Shown here: positions 38,471 through 46,232 of the stretch, in pieces
Layout: the number at the start of each line of letters is the position of its first letter
Position numbering within the stretch: the first letter of the stretch is position 1
Assembly: GCA_020002185.1 (NCBI GenBank)
Contig: CM034536.1
Coordinates: 8,230,798 to 8,294,797 of the forward strand
Length of the DNA stretch: 64,000 bases
Source: Paraescarpia echinospica
Taxonomy: Eukaryota > Annelida > Polychaeta > Sabellida > Siboglinidae
Reading direction: 5' to 3'
Notes under the pieces: model-generated
Told to the model about the DNA's origin: nothing
Database searches by the model: none
Seen by the model: only the letters and a program-made list of their open reading frames with translations
Position numbers and translations under genes: made by a program

Positions 38471-41400
38471 TGTTGTTGTAGTAAAAGCTTTATTTCATGG
38501 TGGTGACCATATCACGTTTTCAGCATGATTTTCAATGGGCCATGAGAAACACATACACTCCTACATCCACAGTTATATAGCATTAGAAAAAATATACAAT
38601 TCATAACAATATATCAGACAAATAAAATAATAAAGAAATAGATATAACATTTAATTTTAAAAAATAAACATTCAAAAATTAGTTATAAAAACATGAATTA
38701 ATTTACAATTATAGAAAGAAAGAAAAAACAATTAATTAAAACAGTTTATTAGTAAAATAATGAAAAGCACAATTAAACTGGAAGTGCATAGTGGGCACCT
38801 GGCACTGCCCAACATAATCAGTCAGCACATTCAAAATGGTTGACACGTGGAATCATTGGATCTGTTCTAGCAAACACCATGGTGCAAACAAACCAAGCCA
38901 CATCAGCATTAGTCCCAGAGACCGAGGGATTTGTCAATGGATCTGAGGCTTGGTTCTATGGCAGGAATTATGTATAAAATTCTAGCAGTTTTGTAAGAAT
39001 TTTTATCAGTAGTGAACCAACCACAAATTGCAAAATTACATTAGAACAAAACATGCATCAGATTATGTTTGAACATGAGAATATGCACTGAGCTAAAGTT
39101 AAACACATAATTAAGGATTCAGACCTTGTACATTACTAATGACATTAACAGTCTTGCTTTGTAAATGCAATGTAATTGTAACGTAAAGTAAAGGTAAGTT
39201 CTTATATACAGTGTATAGTGTAATATCCAATCCTTAGGACTGCTCAAAGCACTTTACACTTTACTCCCTAGTCCCTAGCAGACTTTTAACATCTCAACTT
39301 CTCTGGGAAGCATTTAGCCATGCTGCAATTAATGCGCAAAGAATATTCATTCACAAATATCCACCACCATCTATAGCCAGGTACTCATTTATATAGCTGA
39401 GTGAACTGAAGCAAGGTAGAGTAGAACTAACTGGCCCAAGGTTTGACACGACAGCACAGGATTTTAACCCAGGTTCTCTAACTTGAGTCTGATGCTCCAG
39501 CCACTGCACTACTGCTCTCCATATATCCCCTTCATATACACTTACGAGTTATGTATTGCCATCTGGTTTGGCTGGCGATGAGCAGCGTCCAGTGTGACAA
39601 TTTTCTTTCTGTCGGAACCGTCGAGGCGAGACCGTTCAATCTTCCGAGTGCCTTGGTCATTCCAGTACAGGTAGCTACAAGAAAACCACCGCAGGACCAA
39701 CTTCAGGACCCCTGAATAACACTGTAGTAATAAATTTGGTATATTGTACTTCATCCACAAAATTATTCTGTCGCAGTATAAAATAAAAATCCAATTTATA
39801 TAGTTACATAGACATATGCATAAAGTATAATATACTGTACACATAATGACATTTATAACAGGTTTTCATATTTCAATAAGGGAGATTCCCCAGAAACCTC
39901 TAACTGTCTATAAAAGGAGCCACTTTGTAAACAATAACAACTACCAGTAGAGGAGAAATTATGTAATTTCAAAGAAGCAGAACAAATTGGAGTAATAAAA
40001 GTAATGGATGTATGGAATGTGTCCTGGTGGCAGAATAACACCCCCTCCCTGTATATATTATCTTAATTTGTATTAGTTAACCAAGTGATATACTAGCTGA
40101 TACAATTCTTATCGCATATGATTTGTAGATCTTTGCATAATTTTGGTATAGTCGTGTTCATACCCATAACATGGTCCTTTTTATAATGTGATGTTTAGGT
40201 AAACGATGCATTGTTTGAAGACCTCCATTGACCCACACTTGTCTGTAAATACTTGATGTTTCACATTTCAAACAGGGTGTCTGGTTGTTATGAATGTCAG
40301 AAATACATCGTGGCCATTTTCATTCTATCTGGTGTTGTGTTTTTGCCTTGCATAAATAACTACATATCCCATTGATATCCAAAAGGTAAAACAGGAGGCT
40401 GACCTTTCTTTTGGGTCGACCACAATGCCCCGTGGCGACTGGAGTCCGTCAATGGACAGGATGTGACGTCCGGCGCCGTCATACTTGGCAACTTCAACAG
40501 TGCTCTTGCGGCCATCCGTCCAGTAGATGAGATGTGAGATCCAGTCCACCGTCAGTCCATTCACCTCAAATATGTCTAAAACACATCACCCACCACACAC
40601 GTTTCTCAATGCTACAACACAACTTGTGGTGTTTTTTTTTTTCCGTCGCTGCCACCTCCCATCTCCACTGTCCACCCCCATTCCATTCTCCATCTCCATT
40701 CTCCACTCTACTCTCCACTCCCCTATCTGCCTTCCTCTCCCCTCTCCGCCACCCTCTCCCCTCTCCGCCTCCCCATCCACCTCCGCCTCCCCTTTCTGCC
40801 TCTCTCTCCCCTCTCCGCCTCCCTCTCCCCTCTCTGCCTCGCTCTCCCCTCTCTGACTTTCTCTCCCCTCTCCGCCTCCAACTCGCTCTCCCCTCTTCAC
40901 ATCGCTTTCCCCTTTCCACCTCCCTCTCCCTTCTCCCTCCCCTCTCCACGACCCTTTCCCCTCTCCACCTCCCCATCCACCTCCGCCCTCCCCTCTCCGC
41001 CTCGCTCTCCCCTCTCTGCCTCCCTCTCCACTCTCTGCCTCGCTCTCTGCATCCATTTCCACTCTCCACCTCCCTCTCCCTTCTCTGCCTCACTCTCCCC
41101 TCTCCACCACCCTCTCCGCCTCCCTTTCTGCATCCCTTTCCCGTCTCCACCTCCCTCTCCCTTCTCCGCCTCCCTCTCCCCTCTCTGCCTCACTCTCCGC
41201 TCCCTGTATCCTTCTCCCCTCTCTGCCTCCCTCTCCACGTCCACCCCCTCTCCTCTCTCCACCTCCCTTTCCACCTTGCTCTCCATTCTCCACCTCCTCT
41301 CCCCTCTCTGCCTCCCTCTCCACCTTGCTCTCCACTCTCCACCTCCTCTCTCCACCTCCTTCTCCCCTATCTGCCTCACTCTCCCCTCTCCGCCTCACTC

Positions 41401-43590
41401 TCCCCTCTCTGCCTCGCTCTCCCCTCTCACCCTCCCTCTCCCCTTTCCGCCTCCCTCTCCCCTCTCTGCCACCCACTCCCCTCTCTGCCACCCACTCCCC
41501 TTTCTGCCTCCCTCTCCCCTCTCCACCTTGCTCTCCCTCTCTGCCTCTCTCTTCCCTCTCTACCTCGTTCTCCACTCAACTCTCCACCCTGTTTGCATAC
41601 ACGTAATATGCAATTTTAAGATAACACAGCATAACAGACACAACATTATAGTTGTGTGCCATGCATATATTATTCAATGGGGCAGACCTGATGACTCATA
41701 ATTTTGCAAAACCATAATTTATTGAATAACATATATCAAATGCAAACATGACATATGTGGTATTAAGTATGATCAAATAAGTAGCTAAAAATTGTATTTT
41801 ATCACAAAATGCAACTTTAAACCATGTTCTTTTGGGCACTTGTGACATATAAGGCATACCTGAGTCAACAATACGATGTGGGTTCTGTAGAGCATCCTCC
41901 CCATCAAAGTCCCCTCGCCAAATGCCTTTCTTGCTCACGCTGACATCTGACCAGAAGATGATACCCTGTGAGATGTCTACAGCCAGACCAACAATACGGC
42001 CTCCCTCCTGCAATAGTCACAGTTCTACTGTAACATACAACCAGGGCACCACAGACAGAAGGAAATCCATTTTGCTTGGATTACCTACCAGGATCTTCAG
42101 GTTCTAAGTAAGGTTTTTATTCTAGTACTATCAGATTGTATTGATTTTGAGAATGTGTCTTATGTTTGTAATTACTTTTTCAAATTTGAATCTGTCCATC
42201 TTCCAGTTTTTTTAAAGCGAGGATGTTGTCTGCATCCATGTTTGGCTGTGGAAGGTTACTCCAGGAGGGTTACAACCACTCTGTCAAATGTGTTGTGGCA
42301 GCAGAAAAACCTGCAAGGAAGGTCTAATGTTATGGTACATGATCCTCATATAATAAATCACATGACAGTCCCCTGCATAGTCAATTAGCACCACCACAAT
42401 GCGGAAGTCTGAAGGAACAGTAGTCTTGAACTGAGGTATCACACTCAAGAAAATGTCTACTAGAGACACTTGTAGGATGCAGCACACACAAGTTAGTAGC
42501 CACTCCTACCATGTGCCCTGCAACATATGGTGTCAGAAGTGGGGCATTAACAAGTACTACGCCTTACTACAAAAATTACATGTGAAAGCAGTGTGTGTAT
42601 TGTGTATGTACCATCCAGACAGTTGAGTGCATGCGTGTTACACGGCACACAGTTTCATCAAATCTCATCAACACACACACACACACCAACTTATGAATGC
42701 ATATGCTTCTCCTTCTGACAATACAAGACATTCCTTTGTTTGTCTGAGACATTGTAATAGATTTTAAAATCTTACCTGAGAAAAGAGAGAGACAAACGAA
42801 GAGAGGGTGTTGGACTTCGCAGAAAATAGGATGTGTGTCCCATTTGACATGAACAACCCATCTAAAAAAATCAATAGAAATTGTACATTTATGGAAATCA
42901 ATAATATTGTTAACTATGTTGTTAAATACGTAGAATGTGGGCAAAGACAAGCATGTAATATATACGTTTAAAATGCACTATGAGTTGGCAGATTTATTGC
43001 TTAATGAGTACAGTATGGAAAACGATTATTCATAATATTTTAGTAAGGAGATGCATTAACAATTATTCGGTAGTTAACCTTAATTAGGATGGACTTTTGT
43101 TCTTAATAATATAAAGTGAATATATTAGATATCATCGAAATACTATAAAATATACCAGTAGTTAATGGGTGCATTTGCCTGTTCAAAATTAATGACATAC
43201 AACATCAAAATATGATATTCTAAAATCATTGCAAATCAAAAACTAGAAAATGTGCATAGAAACAAATACACAAGATGCAACTATTATATGTTTGATGTTT
43301 TACTTGTTCAATGAAAATAGTCTAAAAATTGAATTGTTTTCTGATCACAACTTTAAAGTTAATTTCTTCTAACTTGAATAAAATTTTCACCAAAGTCTGG
43401 TGATTAGTTCTAGAAATTGCTTTAGAAGTTAGTTCAATTTTTTTTTTGGAAACATGCTATTAATTGATTTTAAAATGTGCTTGGAGCTCCCACATTCTGT
43501 TCCTTTGGTGAACCTACCTGGTGTCTGTTCACTATTCACACCTGTGACTGTTGCAAACAGCAACAGACACACTGTTAAATACGGAGTCAT
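14511..43590 (-). CDS. LRP-like receptor gene, 18 coding exons (extracellular part)
   Basis: The exons listed separately join without a phase conflict from the ATG at 43590 to 14511, giving about 980 codons. The order is signal peptide (exon 1), YWTD propeller 1 (exons 2-6), EGF (7), propeller 2 (8-12), EGF (13), propeller 3 (14-17) and EGF (18). YWTD/EGF modules bind ligands and release them by pH change in LDLR, LRP and nidogen families, so a cell-surface or endocytic receptor role is the family expectation. There are no LDLa cysteine cassettes, unlike LDLR, LRP1/2 and LRP5/6. The reading frame is still open at the end (phase 1). The coiled-coil, Cys-rich and TM exons at 3868-1293 are the likely continuation, with at least one linker exon missing. 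Total length would exceed 1220 residues. Confidence 0.85.
15224..15424 (-). CDS. Receptor exon 17: YWTD blades of propeller 3
   Basis: Exon of 201 nt, phase 1 to 1, with acceptor TTCCCTAG|GCAC. It contains a FLWYTDWKERSLSRVNLDTG blade. The donor ACAA|GTGTGTAG is weak, and reading through it gives a stop after two codons, so intron retention would make a soluble form (inference). Confidence 0.83.
15530..16060 (-). mobile_element. Possible L2-like LINE 3' fragment
   Basis: On the minus strand, a GGCGCTATC-type tail lies near 15545 and a GCTATTCTCTGGAACACTACC segment near 16000 resembles the end of L2/CR1 reverse-transcriptase ORFs. The sequence is diverged and AT-rich, so this rests on weak resemblance only. 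Confidence 0.3.
16074..16919. repeat. 38-bp minisatellite (about 22 copies) in intron 16
   Basis: Unit of 38 bp containing GTCTCCTGGAGTATTCGTAA and ACAAAGATGGAGGAAACA. Since 38 is not a multiple of 3 and the unit has no stop on the minus strand, all three minus frames are open over long distances. These ORFs are by-products of the repeat. Confidence 0.95.
17158..17513. repeat. CA-rich microsatellite
   Basis: About 355 bp of interrupted (CA)n with CACACAAA and CATACAAA variants, in the intron between exons 17 and 16. ORFs on both strands here are low-complexity artefacts. Confidence 0.95.
17799..17989 (-). CDS. Receptor exon 16: YWTD blades of propeller 3
   Basis: Exon of 191 nt, phase 2 to 1, with acceptor GTTTGTTTCAG|TTATG and donor CTAGATG|GTAAGT. 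It encodes YVYWAEWGDKARVARKSI and then a DGLDRINGLAI blade start. The YWAE replaces a YWTD core. Confidence 0.87.
18070..18245 (-). mobile_element. SINE family copy (tail half)
   Basis: On the minus strand it ends with TGCGCTATATAAGAACTTAA after a GAGCAGTCCTGAGGACTGGA block, and matches the tail halves of the copies at 26150-26405 and 39180-39515. The tRNA-like head is absent, as expected for 5' truncation. Confidence 0.65.
18619..18849 (-). CDS. Receptor exon 15: YWTD blades of propeller 3
   Basis: Exon of 231 nt, phase 2 to 2, with acceptor CTTTTGACAG|AGGC and donor GCAGG|GTAAGG. It encodes a RIYSVPLEG strand, then VDGLALDSTNSRLYWTDYTT, a canonical YWTD repeat, then a blade ending ARKPRAVVVHAG. 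Confidence 0.92.
19490..25828. repeat. 6.3-kb 17-bp minisatellite array in intron 14
   Basis: About 370 copies of CTCCCTCCAACTAACAA and variants (CTTCCTCC, GCCCTCC, CTCCCTTTAACTAAC, AAATAAC, ATTAAC). Variants cluster into blocks, for example alternating AACTAAC/AAATAAC 34-bp dimers at about 21100-21780. The sense strand of the gene is G-rich (GTTAGTTGGAGGGAG). The array separates exons 14 and 15. Confidence 0.97.
25933..26107 (-). CDS. Receptor exon 14: start of propeller 3
   Basis: Exon of 175 nt, phase 1 to 2, with acceptor TTTTCTTCAG|TTCC and donor GACAG|GTGAGA. It encodes NFLLFADMGSVKMIGLDGT, a typical first strand of an LRP propeller, then VAIAYNPATRTVYYSGVDR, a YWTD-like blade with YYSG at the core. 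Confidence 0.9.
26150..26405 (-). mobile_element. tRNA-derived SINE copy in intron 13
   Basis: The minus-strand head contains GCTAGAGCTTCGGACTCTCG and GGTTCGAATCC, a perfect Pol III B box in a tRNA-Lys-like context. The body matches the other two copies (CAGCTGTATGAATGAGTACC, then the GAGCAGTTCTG block). The 3' tail is lost. Confidence 0.72.
27087..27212 (-). CDS. Receptor exon 13: second EGF-like domain
   Basis: Exon of 126 nt, phase 1 to 1, with acceptor CTTTCTGCAG|GTATCG and donor TGTAATG|GTAAGT. The six cysteines run DTCSTSDCGDIC...TTCTCNS...KAC. It has the same length and phase as exon 7, consistent with the repeated propeller-EGF module. Confidence 0.9.
28041..28203 (-). CDS. Receptor exon 12: last blade of propeller 2
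   Basis: Exon of 163 nt, phase 0 to 1, with acceptor GTGTTTCAG|CTGCC and donor ACATTCG|GTGCGT. It encodes LPFGLAVSSDKIYVSDWEKN, then MALFFTPVSKTF leading into the EGF exon. YVSDW takes the place of YWTDW. Confidence 0.9.
28455..28765. repeat. 54-bp minisatellite (about 6 copies) in intron 11
   Basis: Unit of 54 bp containing GTGAAACAGTCCCAAGGACC and AATAATCAGGGTTATCA. Because 54 is a multiple of 3, a short repetitive ORF appears on the plus strand. There is no sign that it is coding. Confidence 0.93.
29308..29572 (-). CDS. Receptor exon 11: YWTD blades of propeller 2
   Basis: Exon of 265 nt, phase 2 to 0, with acceptor GCTTTCAG|TCACC and donor CTCAAG|GTAGGG. It encodes HLYYTSWGSQASVVRTNLDG, then NPNGLAVGPSGKLYVVDSHD. 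These are the N(P)xGLAV and LY(V)VD repeats of the class B fold. Confidence 0.92.
29640..29930. repeat. TG-rich microsatellite
   Basis: Interrupted (TG)n/(TGTA)n of about 290 bp in intron 10. Both strands give low-complexity ORFs of no significance. Confidence 0.85.
30341..30521 (-). CDS. Receptor exon 10: YWTD blade of propeller 2
   Basis: Exon of 181 nt, phase 1 to 2, with acceptor TTACACCCAG|GTTTG and donor CAGAA|GTAGGT. It encodes GLSVDAKHGRLYFSNMGTTH, then IETIKFDGTGLRTVI and ALWVDTDQ. FSN replaces WTD, but the surrounding repeat is clear. Confidence 0.9.
31628..31739 (-). CDS. Receptor exon 9: YWSD blade of propeller 2
   Basis: Exon of 112 nt, phase 0 to 1, with acceptor CTCGTGCAG|GTTGTG and donor GTCGATG|GTAGGT. 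It encodes VVYWSDVYEHTVHQANFDGS, a canonical class B strand, directly continuing AYDPVHK of exon 8. Confidence 0.92.
32060..32438. repeat. About 30-bp degenerate array resembling the exon 8 splice donor
   Basis: Roughly a dozen diverged units of the form TGACCTTGTGAACGGGGTCATAAGA lie directly downstream (sense) of exon 8. The exon's own end reads TGACCTTGTGAACCGGGTCAT on the plus strand at 32436-32457, so each better-kept unit is a copy of the exon-intron junction. Confidence 0.8.
32440..32585 (-). CDS. Receptor exon 8: start of propeller 2
   Basis: Exon of 146 nt, phase 1 to 0, with acceptor CACTTTCAG|AGCC and donor CACAAG|GTCTGT. It encodes NGVLLYVLADEGVVGFIDPN, then the A(V)AYDP strand ending AYDPVHK, which joins VVYWSD of exon 9. 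The donor is non-optimal (GTCTGT). Confidence 0.9.
33017..33142 (-). CDS. Receptor exon 7: first EGF-like domain
   Basis: Exon of 126 nt, phase 1 to 1, with acceptor GGGTTTCAG|GAACC and donor TGTCTCG|GTGAGT. The six cysteines run DCQRSSCSHICL...SRCACPSFGGL...NCL. It is an LRP-type EGF of the same length as exon 13. Confidence 0.92.
33143..35060. other. Intron 6, unassigned part
   Basis: About 1.9 kb of the large intron between exons 7 and 6. Short ORFs occur on both strands (for example 34194-34379 minus), but none resembles a known family. I see no further exon-like YWTD or EGF coding. Confidence 0.5.
35060..36620. repeat. Degenerate about 160-bp tandem repeat, interrupted
   Basis: Three diverged units start near 35150, 36300 and 36470. 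Each has a block like AATTATGGATCCACCCAAAA, then TTTGCTAAnTC, GTGGTGCTTTTAT and ATGTAGTAAAACAGCATAT. A further piece lies at 36120-36290. About 740 bp of unrelated sequence (about 35310-36050), including a (CA)/(TA) run at 35957-35999, splits the array. Confidence 0.5.
36695..38010. repeat. 21-bp minisatellite (about 60 copies) in intron 6
   Basis: Unit ACACAAGTAGGAGGACCAAAC and close variants. Its length is 7 codons, so long ORFs of repeated Cys-Val-Trp-Ser-Ser-Tyr-Leu-like heptads appear on the minus strand. They lack any splice context or start logic. The array ends about 70 bp from exon 6. Confidence 0.95.
38080..38390 (-). CDS. Receptor exon 6: last blades of propeller 1
   Basis: Acceptor TCTGTTGCAG|GAAGC, phase 2 in. 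It encodes KLYWVDAYSQELWQCELDGS, then VFGLAITSSGQSMVSVW and an N-I-I-SVNVDGSD blade. The 3' end is uncertain. Phase 1 is required for the EGF exon, and two GT sites fit: 38080|GTAGCA (chosen) and 38119|GTCTCC. Both are weak, and the linker before the first EGF cysteine would be long or short accordingly. Confidence 0.82.
38400..38480. repeat. (CAG)n(TAG)n(TTG)n microsatellite
   Basis: Trinucleotide run AGCAGCAGCAG followed by TAGTAGTAG and TTGTTGTTG, about 10 bp from the acceptor of exon 6. Confidence 0.9.
39180..39515 (-). mobile_element. Full-length tRNA-derived SINE copy in intron 5
   Basis: The minus-strand head AGTGCAGTGGCTGGAGCATC and a B-box-like GGTTAAAATCC resemble tRNA-Lys. A body is shared with the copies at 26150 and 18070, and the tail runs GAGCAGTCCTAAGGATTGGA to ATAAGAACTTACC. 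It is about 335 bp and ends about 30 bp before exon 5. Confidence 0.75.
39546..39674 (-). CDS. Receptor exon 5: YWND blade of propeller 1
   Basis: Exon of 129 nt, phase 2 to 2, with acceptor TTTTCTTGTAG|CTACC and donor AACTC|GTAAGT. It encodes YLYWNDQGTRKIERSRLDGS, then the QPNQMAI strand. Confidence 0.92.
40404..40575 (-). CDS. Receptor exon 4: YWTD blade of propeller 1
   Basis: Exon of 172 nt, phase 1 to 2, with acceptor GATGTGTTTTAG|ACATA and donor GAAAG|GTCAGC. It encodes NGLTVDWISHLIYWTDGRKS, then SPRGIVVDP, a textbook class B repeat. Confidence 0.94.
40633..41590. repeat. 950-bp polypyrimidine tract in intron 3
   Basis: Nearly pure C/T on the plus strand, built from units like CTCTCCCCTCTCCGCCTCC of about 21 bp. 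The receptor sense strand is therefore a long polypurine run ending about 60 bp from the exon 4 acceptor. Open frames of up to 361 codons here reflect composition only. Confidence 0.95.
41860..42007 (-). CDS. Receptor exon 3: first YWTD-like blade of propeller 1
   Basis: Exon of 148 nt, phase 0 to 1, with acceptor GACTATTGCAG|GAGGG and donor GACTCAG|GTATGC. It encodes GRIVGLAVDISQGIIFWSDV, then KKGIWRGDFDGE. FWSD stands at the YWTD position. Confidence 0.92.
42290..42555 (+). mobile_element. Possible LTR end with primer-binding site
   Basis: CCCTGCAACA near 42525 is followed two bases later by TGGTGTCAGAAGTGGGG, which resembles the tRNA-Leu-type primer-binding site common after gypsy 5' LTRs. 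A candidate LTR start TGTTGTGGCAG lies near 42291. No internal coding region follows, because the exon 2 donor begins at 42775. It is a fragment at best. Confidence 0.35.
42776..42861 (-). CDS. Receptor exon 2: first propeller strand
   Basis: Exon of 86 nt, phase 1 to 0, with acceptor GATTTTTTTAG|ATGGG and donor TCTCAG|GTAAGA. It encodes DGLFMSNGTHILFSAKS, matching the FS/FAN...I strand that opens LRP propellers. It links the signal peptide to the first FWSD blade. Confidence 0.85.
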
Positions 43591-43629
43591 CCTGGTGTGA
43601 CTCCTATTCAATGATTTCTGTGGTGCTTC
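43518..43629 (-). CDS. Receptor exon 1: start codon and signal peptide
   Basis: The ATG at 43590 in CACCAGGATGA begins MTPYLTVCLLLFATVTGVNS, a hydrophobic secretory signal with probable cleavage after VNS. The donor is CACCAG|GTAGGT, phase 1 out. A good acceptor (CTTTTTTGCAG) precedes 43629, so 43629-43591 is probably 5' UTR and a noncoding first exon may lie further upstream. I chose this ATG because upstream in-frame sequence has no other ATG before the acceptor. Confidence 0.82.
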
Positions 43630-46057
43630 CTGCAAAAAAGATACACATATAGATTAGTAACACAATATGTATAAATGTCTAATTAATGAAATACAGTTAC
43701 AACTTTATGCAGATGAGATTAATTATTACATGGAAAATATAATTAATTATGATAACTCTTACAATGTGTGAGTACGAATGGGTTTTTCAACTCCTCCCTC
43801 AACTGGTTTCGCCAATCACAAATATGAATGTCTGTACAGCCTAAATAATATCCACAGTCAAGTTAATTGAAAAAAGTGTGTACATATGTTTAAAGGGTTG
43901 AACAAATTTATGCTTTGTAACATCTGGTAAGTTGCCAAAGCCAACTGTCAGGCCTGGATTTAGTTTACATGCCAGTGAATTTCTGAGAGACAAGGCTTTT
44001 GAGAGAGCAGGAAAAGTCAACAACATCAACACAGAAACGTGCTTAATCGTTAAGTGCATTTATGTACAAATTCTAATTTTGATCTCTTGATGACCATGTA
44101 TGAACTGATTACTGGGGAAGAATTACCAAATTTAAATATAAAATAATTATCAAAACTAAATATAAAAGTTGCACAAAACGAGCTGGCATGTCATCGTGGA
44201 TACTATGTATGTTTGCTTTTTGCCAAAAGTATTTGAAATGAGACGCGCAAAAAAATAATTGCGGAAGCAACGTTCAATCACCAATTTGCAAGGATATTCA
44301 TTTGATCAATTTCCTGTCTACCGTGTGGCGCCACTGTTCTGGTTATGGCGCCAAGTCGGTGCGGTTGTTCAACAGGAACATCTCCAATAACTTCGCTTCG
44401 AATAATGTAAACTTACAGTTGTTTACTTTGGTTAATTGTTAAGTAAACAGACCGATTGTGGTTTTATATCTGAAATAATTAAAACCTAATAAAGCCCGTC
44501 AGAAGATGACAAACCGCGTCCCACCTGAGTACGTCGTTTGGATTCGACATCATTAATTCCCGTTAAGTAGCAGCACTTATTTTACTTTGTGGAGGTCACT
44601 CGTGGGGACACATTCAATCAGCCGTGACACAACCTACCAGTTTGTCAACTATCAATTATCAACCAAAATGAATCAGTCCAAAAGCTCAGAAACATGTTCA
44701 TTGTTTACTCGGATTGGCACATTAACAAGTCGATCAAACCTAGCGTACAGGATCCAGCAACGCCATGGAAAGTTCTAGTTTTAAACGAACTTCCGCAATC
44801 CGCTTGCACGGTTGGCAAACACGCCAGCGAATAAACCCGATGTCTACAGGACTAATCATGTTGTCTGACTATGTCGACTTCATATCTCTTCACATGGACA
44901 AACAAACGTGTACGTTGTTCCAACAACGCGTCACCGCATTAGAATGTGACTGTGTCTGATCATGATCTATACCCTTAGCAAAACATATGCAATATTATAT
45001 TTTGCGGATGGTGTTCTAATGCATATTTTATACCACATAGTACTGTAGAATTCTAATATGAACTAACTGGTCATAAAATTCTACACATTTGATATTTCTA
45101 TATAATTTTATAGAATATTCTATAGCATTCTATAGAAAATTTACGTGGCCATTAACCCTATATTATATTTATACATATCATTGGGGGCGACCGCCCCCCT
45201 AGCATTGGGGGGACAAAAACGGGCGAGTACTGCCCTGTCCAGCACACAACAGAGCTGACCGCTGCTGTGCGACTGTTGGGGGGCAGCGGGGACGACCGCC
45301 CCCTCGCCCCTCTCTAAATACGCCAGTGCATACAACTTCCTGTATTGTGAAATACATCTCACGAAACAATACAAACCATGACATTGTGATACCAGTAGGC
45401 AGAGGCAATAACGTGTGGCGTACACCAAATATGCCATTATGTAACTTAAAAATCTTATAAACAATAAAAGTTTAAGATACACAAATCCCAACTTGATGCT
45501 AACAATAAACCAACGGCGACCGTCGAAGACGTGTGACCTAATTTTCCCCGTCAGTTTATTTCTAAAACTTGCATGCCGGACTCAATAAAGCCGGTAGAAA
45601 ACTTGATTTATGAAGGATTCGATCCTTCGTTCCTTAGTAATACAATCGTCAAATATATATGCGTCAACCGTTACATATGAAACACGTTTCATCTATCCCG
45701 TAAAATAAGCAAAACATTTACCTGTAAACGTCCCTAACTGTGGAGCTCACGGGTTCGACAAGGAAGCTTAATACACTTGAGTGATTAGAGAGGTCAACAA
45801 ACAAGACTCCAGCTATGCTGTAGCACATGTGAATGCCTGCGCAGAACGGTCTGTGCATCCAGTCATGCATAGCGTATCGCTCAGAGTTTCTCAATGCTAT
45901 ATATAGATGAAGCACATATATATATTCCGCTTGGTGACACCACTTGGTGTAGCGTCTCAGCGACTATGTGGATATAAAACGCCTTCCGATGAGAAATGTG
46001 GGACGCGGTGATCGGGTCTTTAGTGCGCGTCGGACTTTCAGTCTTGCGTTCACTGTG
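43630..46057. other. Region upstream of the receptor gene
   Basis: About 2.4 kb with no recognisable coding sequence. It should hold the promoter and any untranslated first exon, but I cannot place either. It includes a GC-rich block at 45183-45315 with paired GCGACCGCCCCC / GACGACCGCCCC motifs, unusual in this AT-rich setting and probably repeat-derived. Confidence 0.5.
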
Positions 46058-46062
46058 AACAC
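46058..46062. other. Target-site duplication AACAC (left)
   Basis: AACAC directly precedes the left LTR. The same five bases follow the right LTR at 51382-51386. A 5-bp duplication is typical of Ty3/gypsy integration. Confidence 0.85.
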
Positions 46063-46232
46063 TGTATGGTTGCTGCTTTTAAATGAAACACACCATTTAT
46101 CAGACTGAACGAAACATGGCCGTCGTTTATTATATAATCCGACCAGCACCGGAGAAATCCGAAGTCAACGGGATCCGTCCGTAATACGTAGGCTACGTAT
46201 GTATATAACATGCAGGGAGCGGCTATATTACA
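46063..46232 (-). repeat. 3' LTR of Ty3/gypsy element
   Basis: 170 bp. On the minus strand it begins TGTAATATAGCCGC and ends ATACA. It matches 51211-51381 with only a few differences. On its inner side the minus strand reads GGTAGAGAGGGA, a polypurine tract just before the LTR. Confidence 0.92.

Noticed and set aside
40534..41619. 361-codon plus-strand Pro/Ser/Leu-rich ORF and Gly/Glu/Arg-rich minus ORFs
   Set aside because: Pure polypyrimidine/polypurine tract with low codon complexity; it lies within receptor intron 3.
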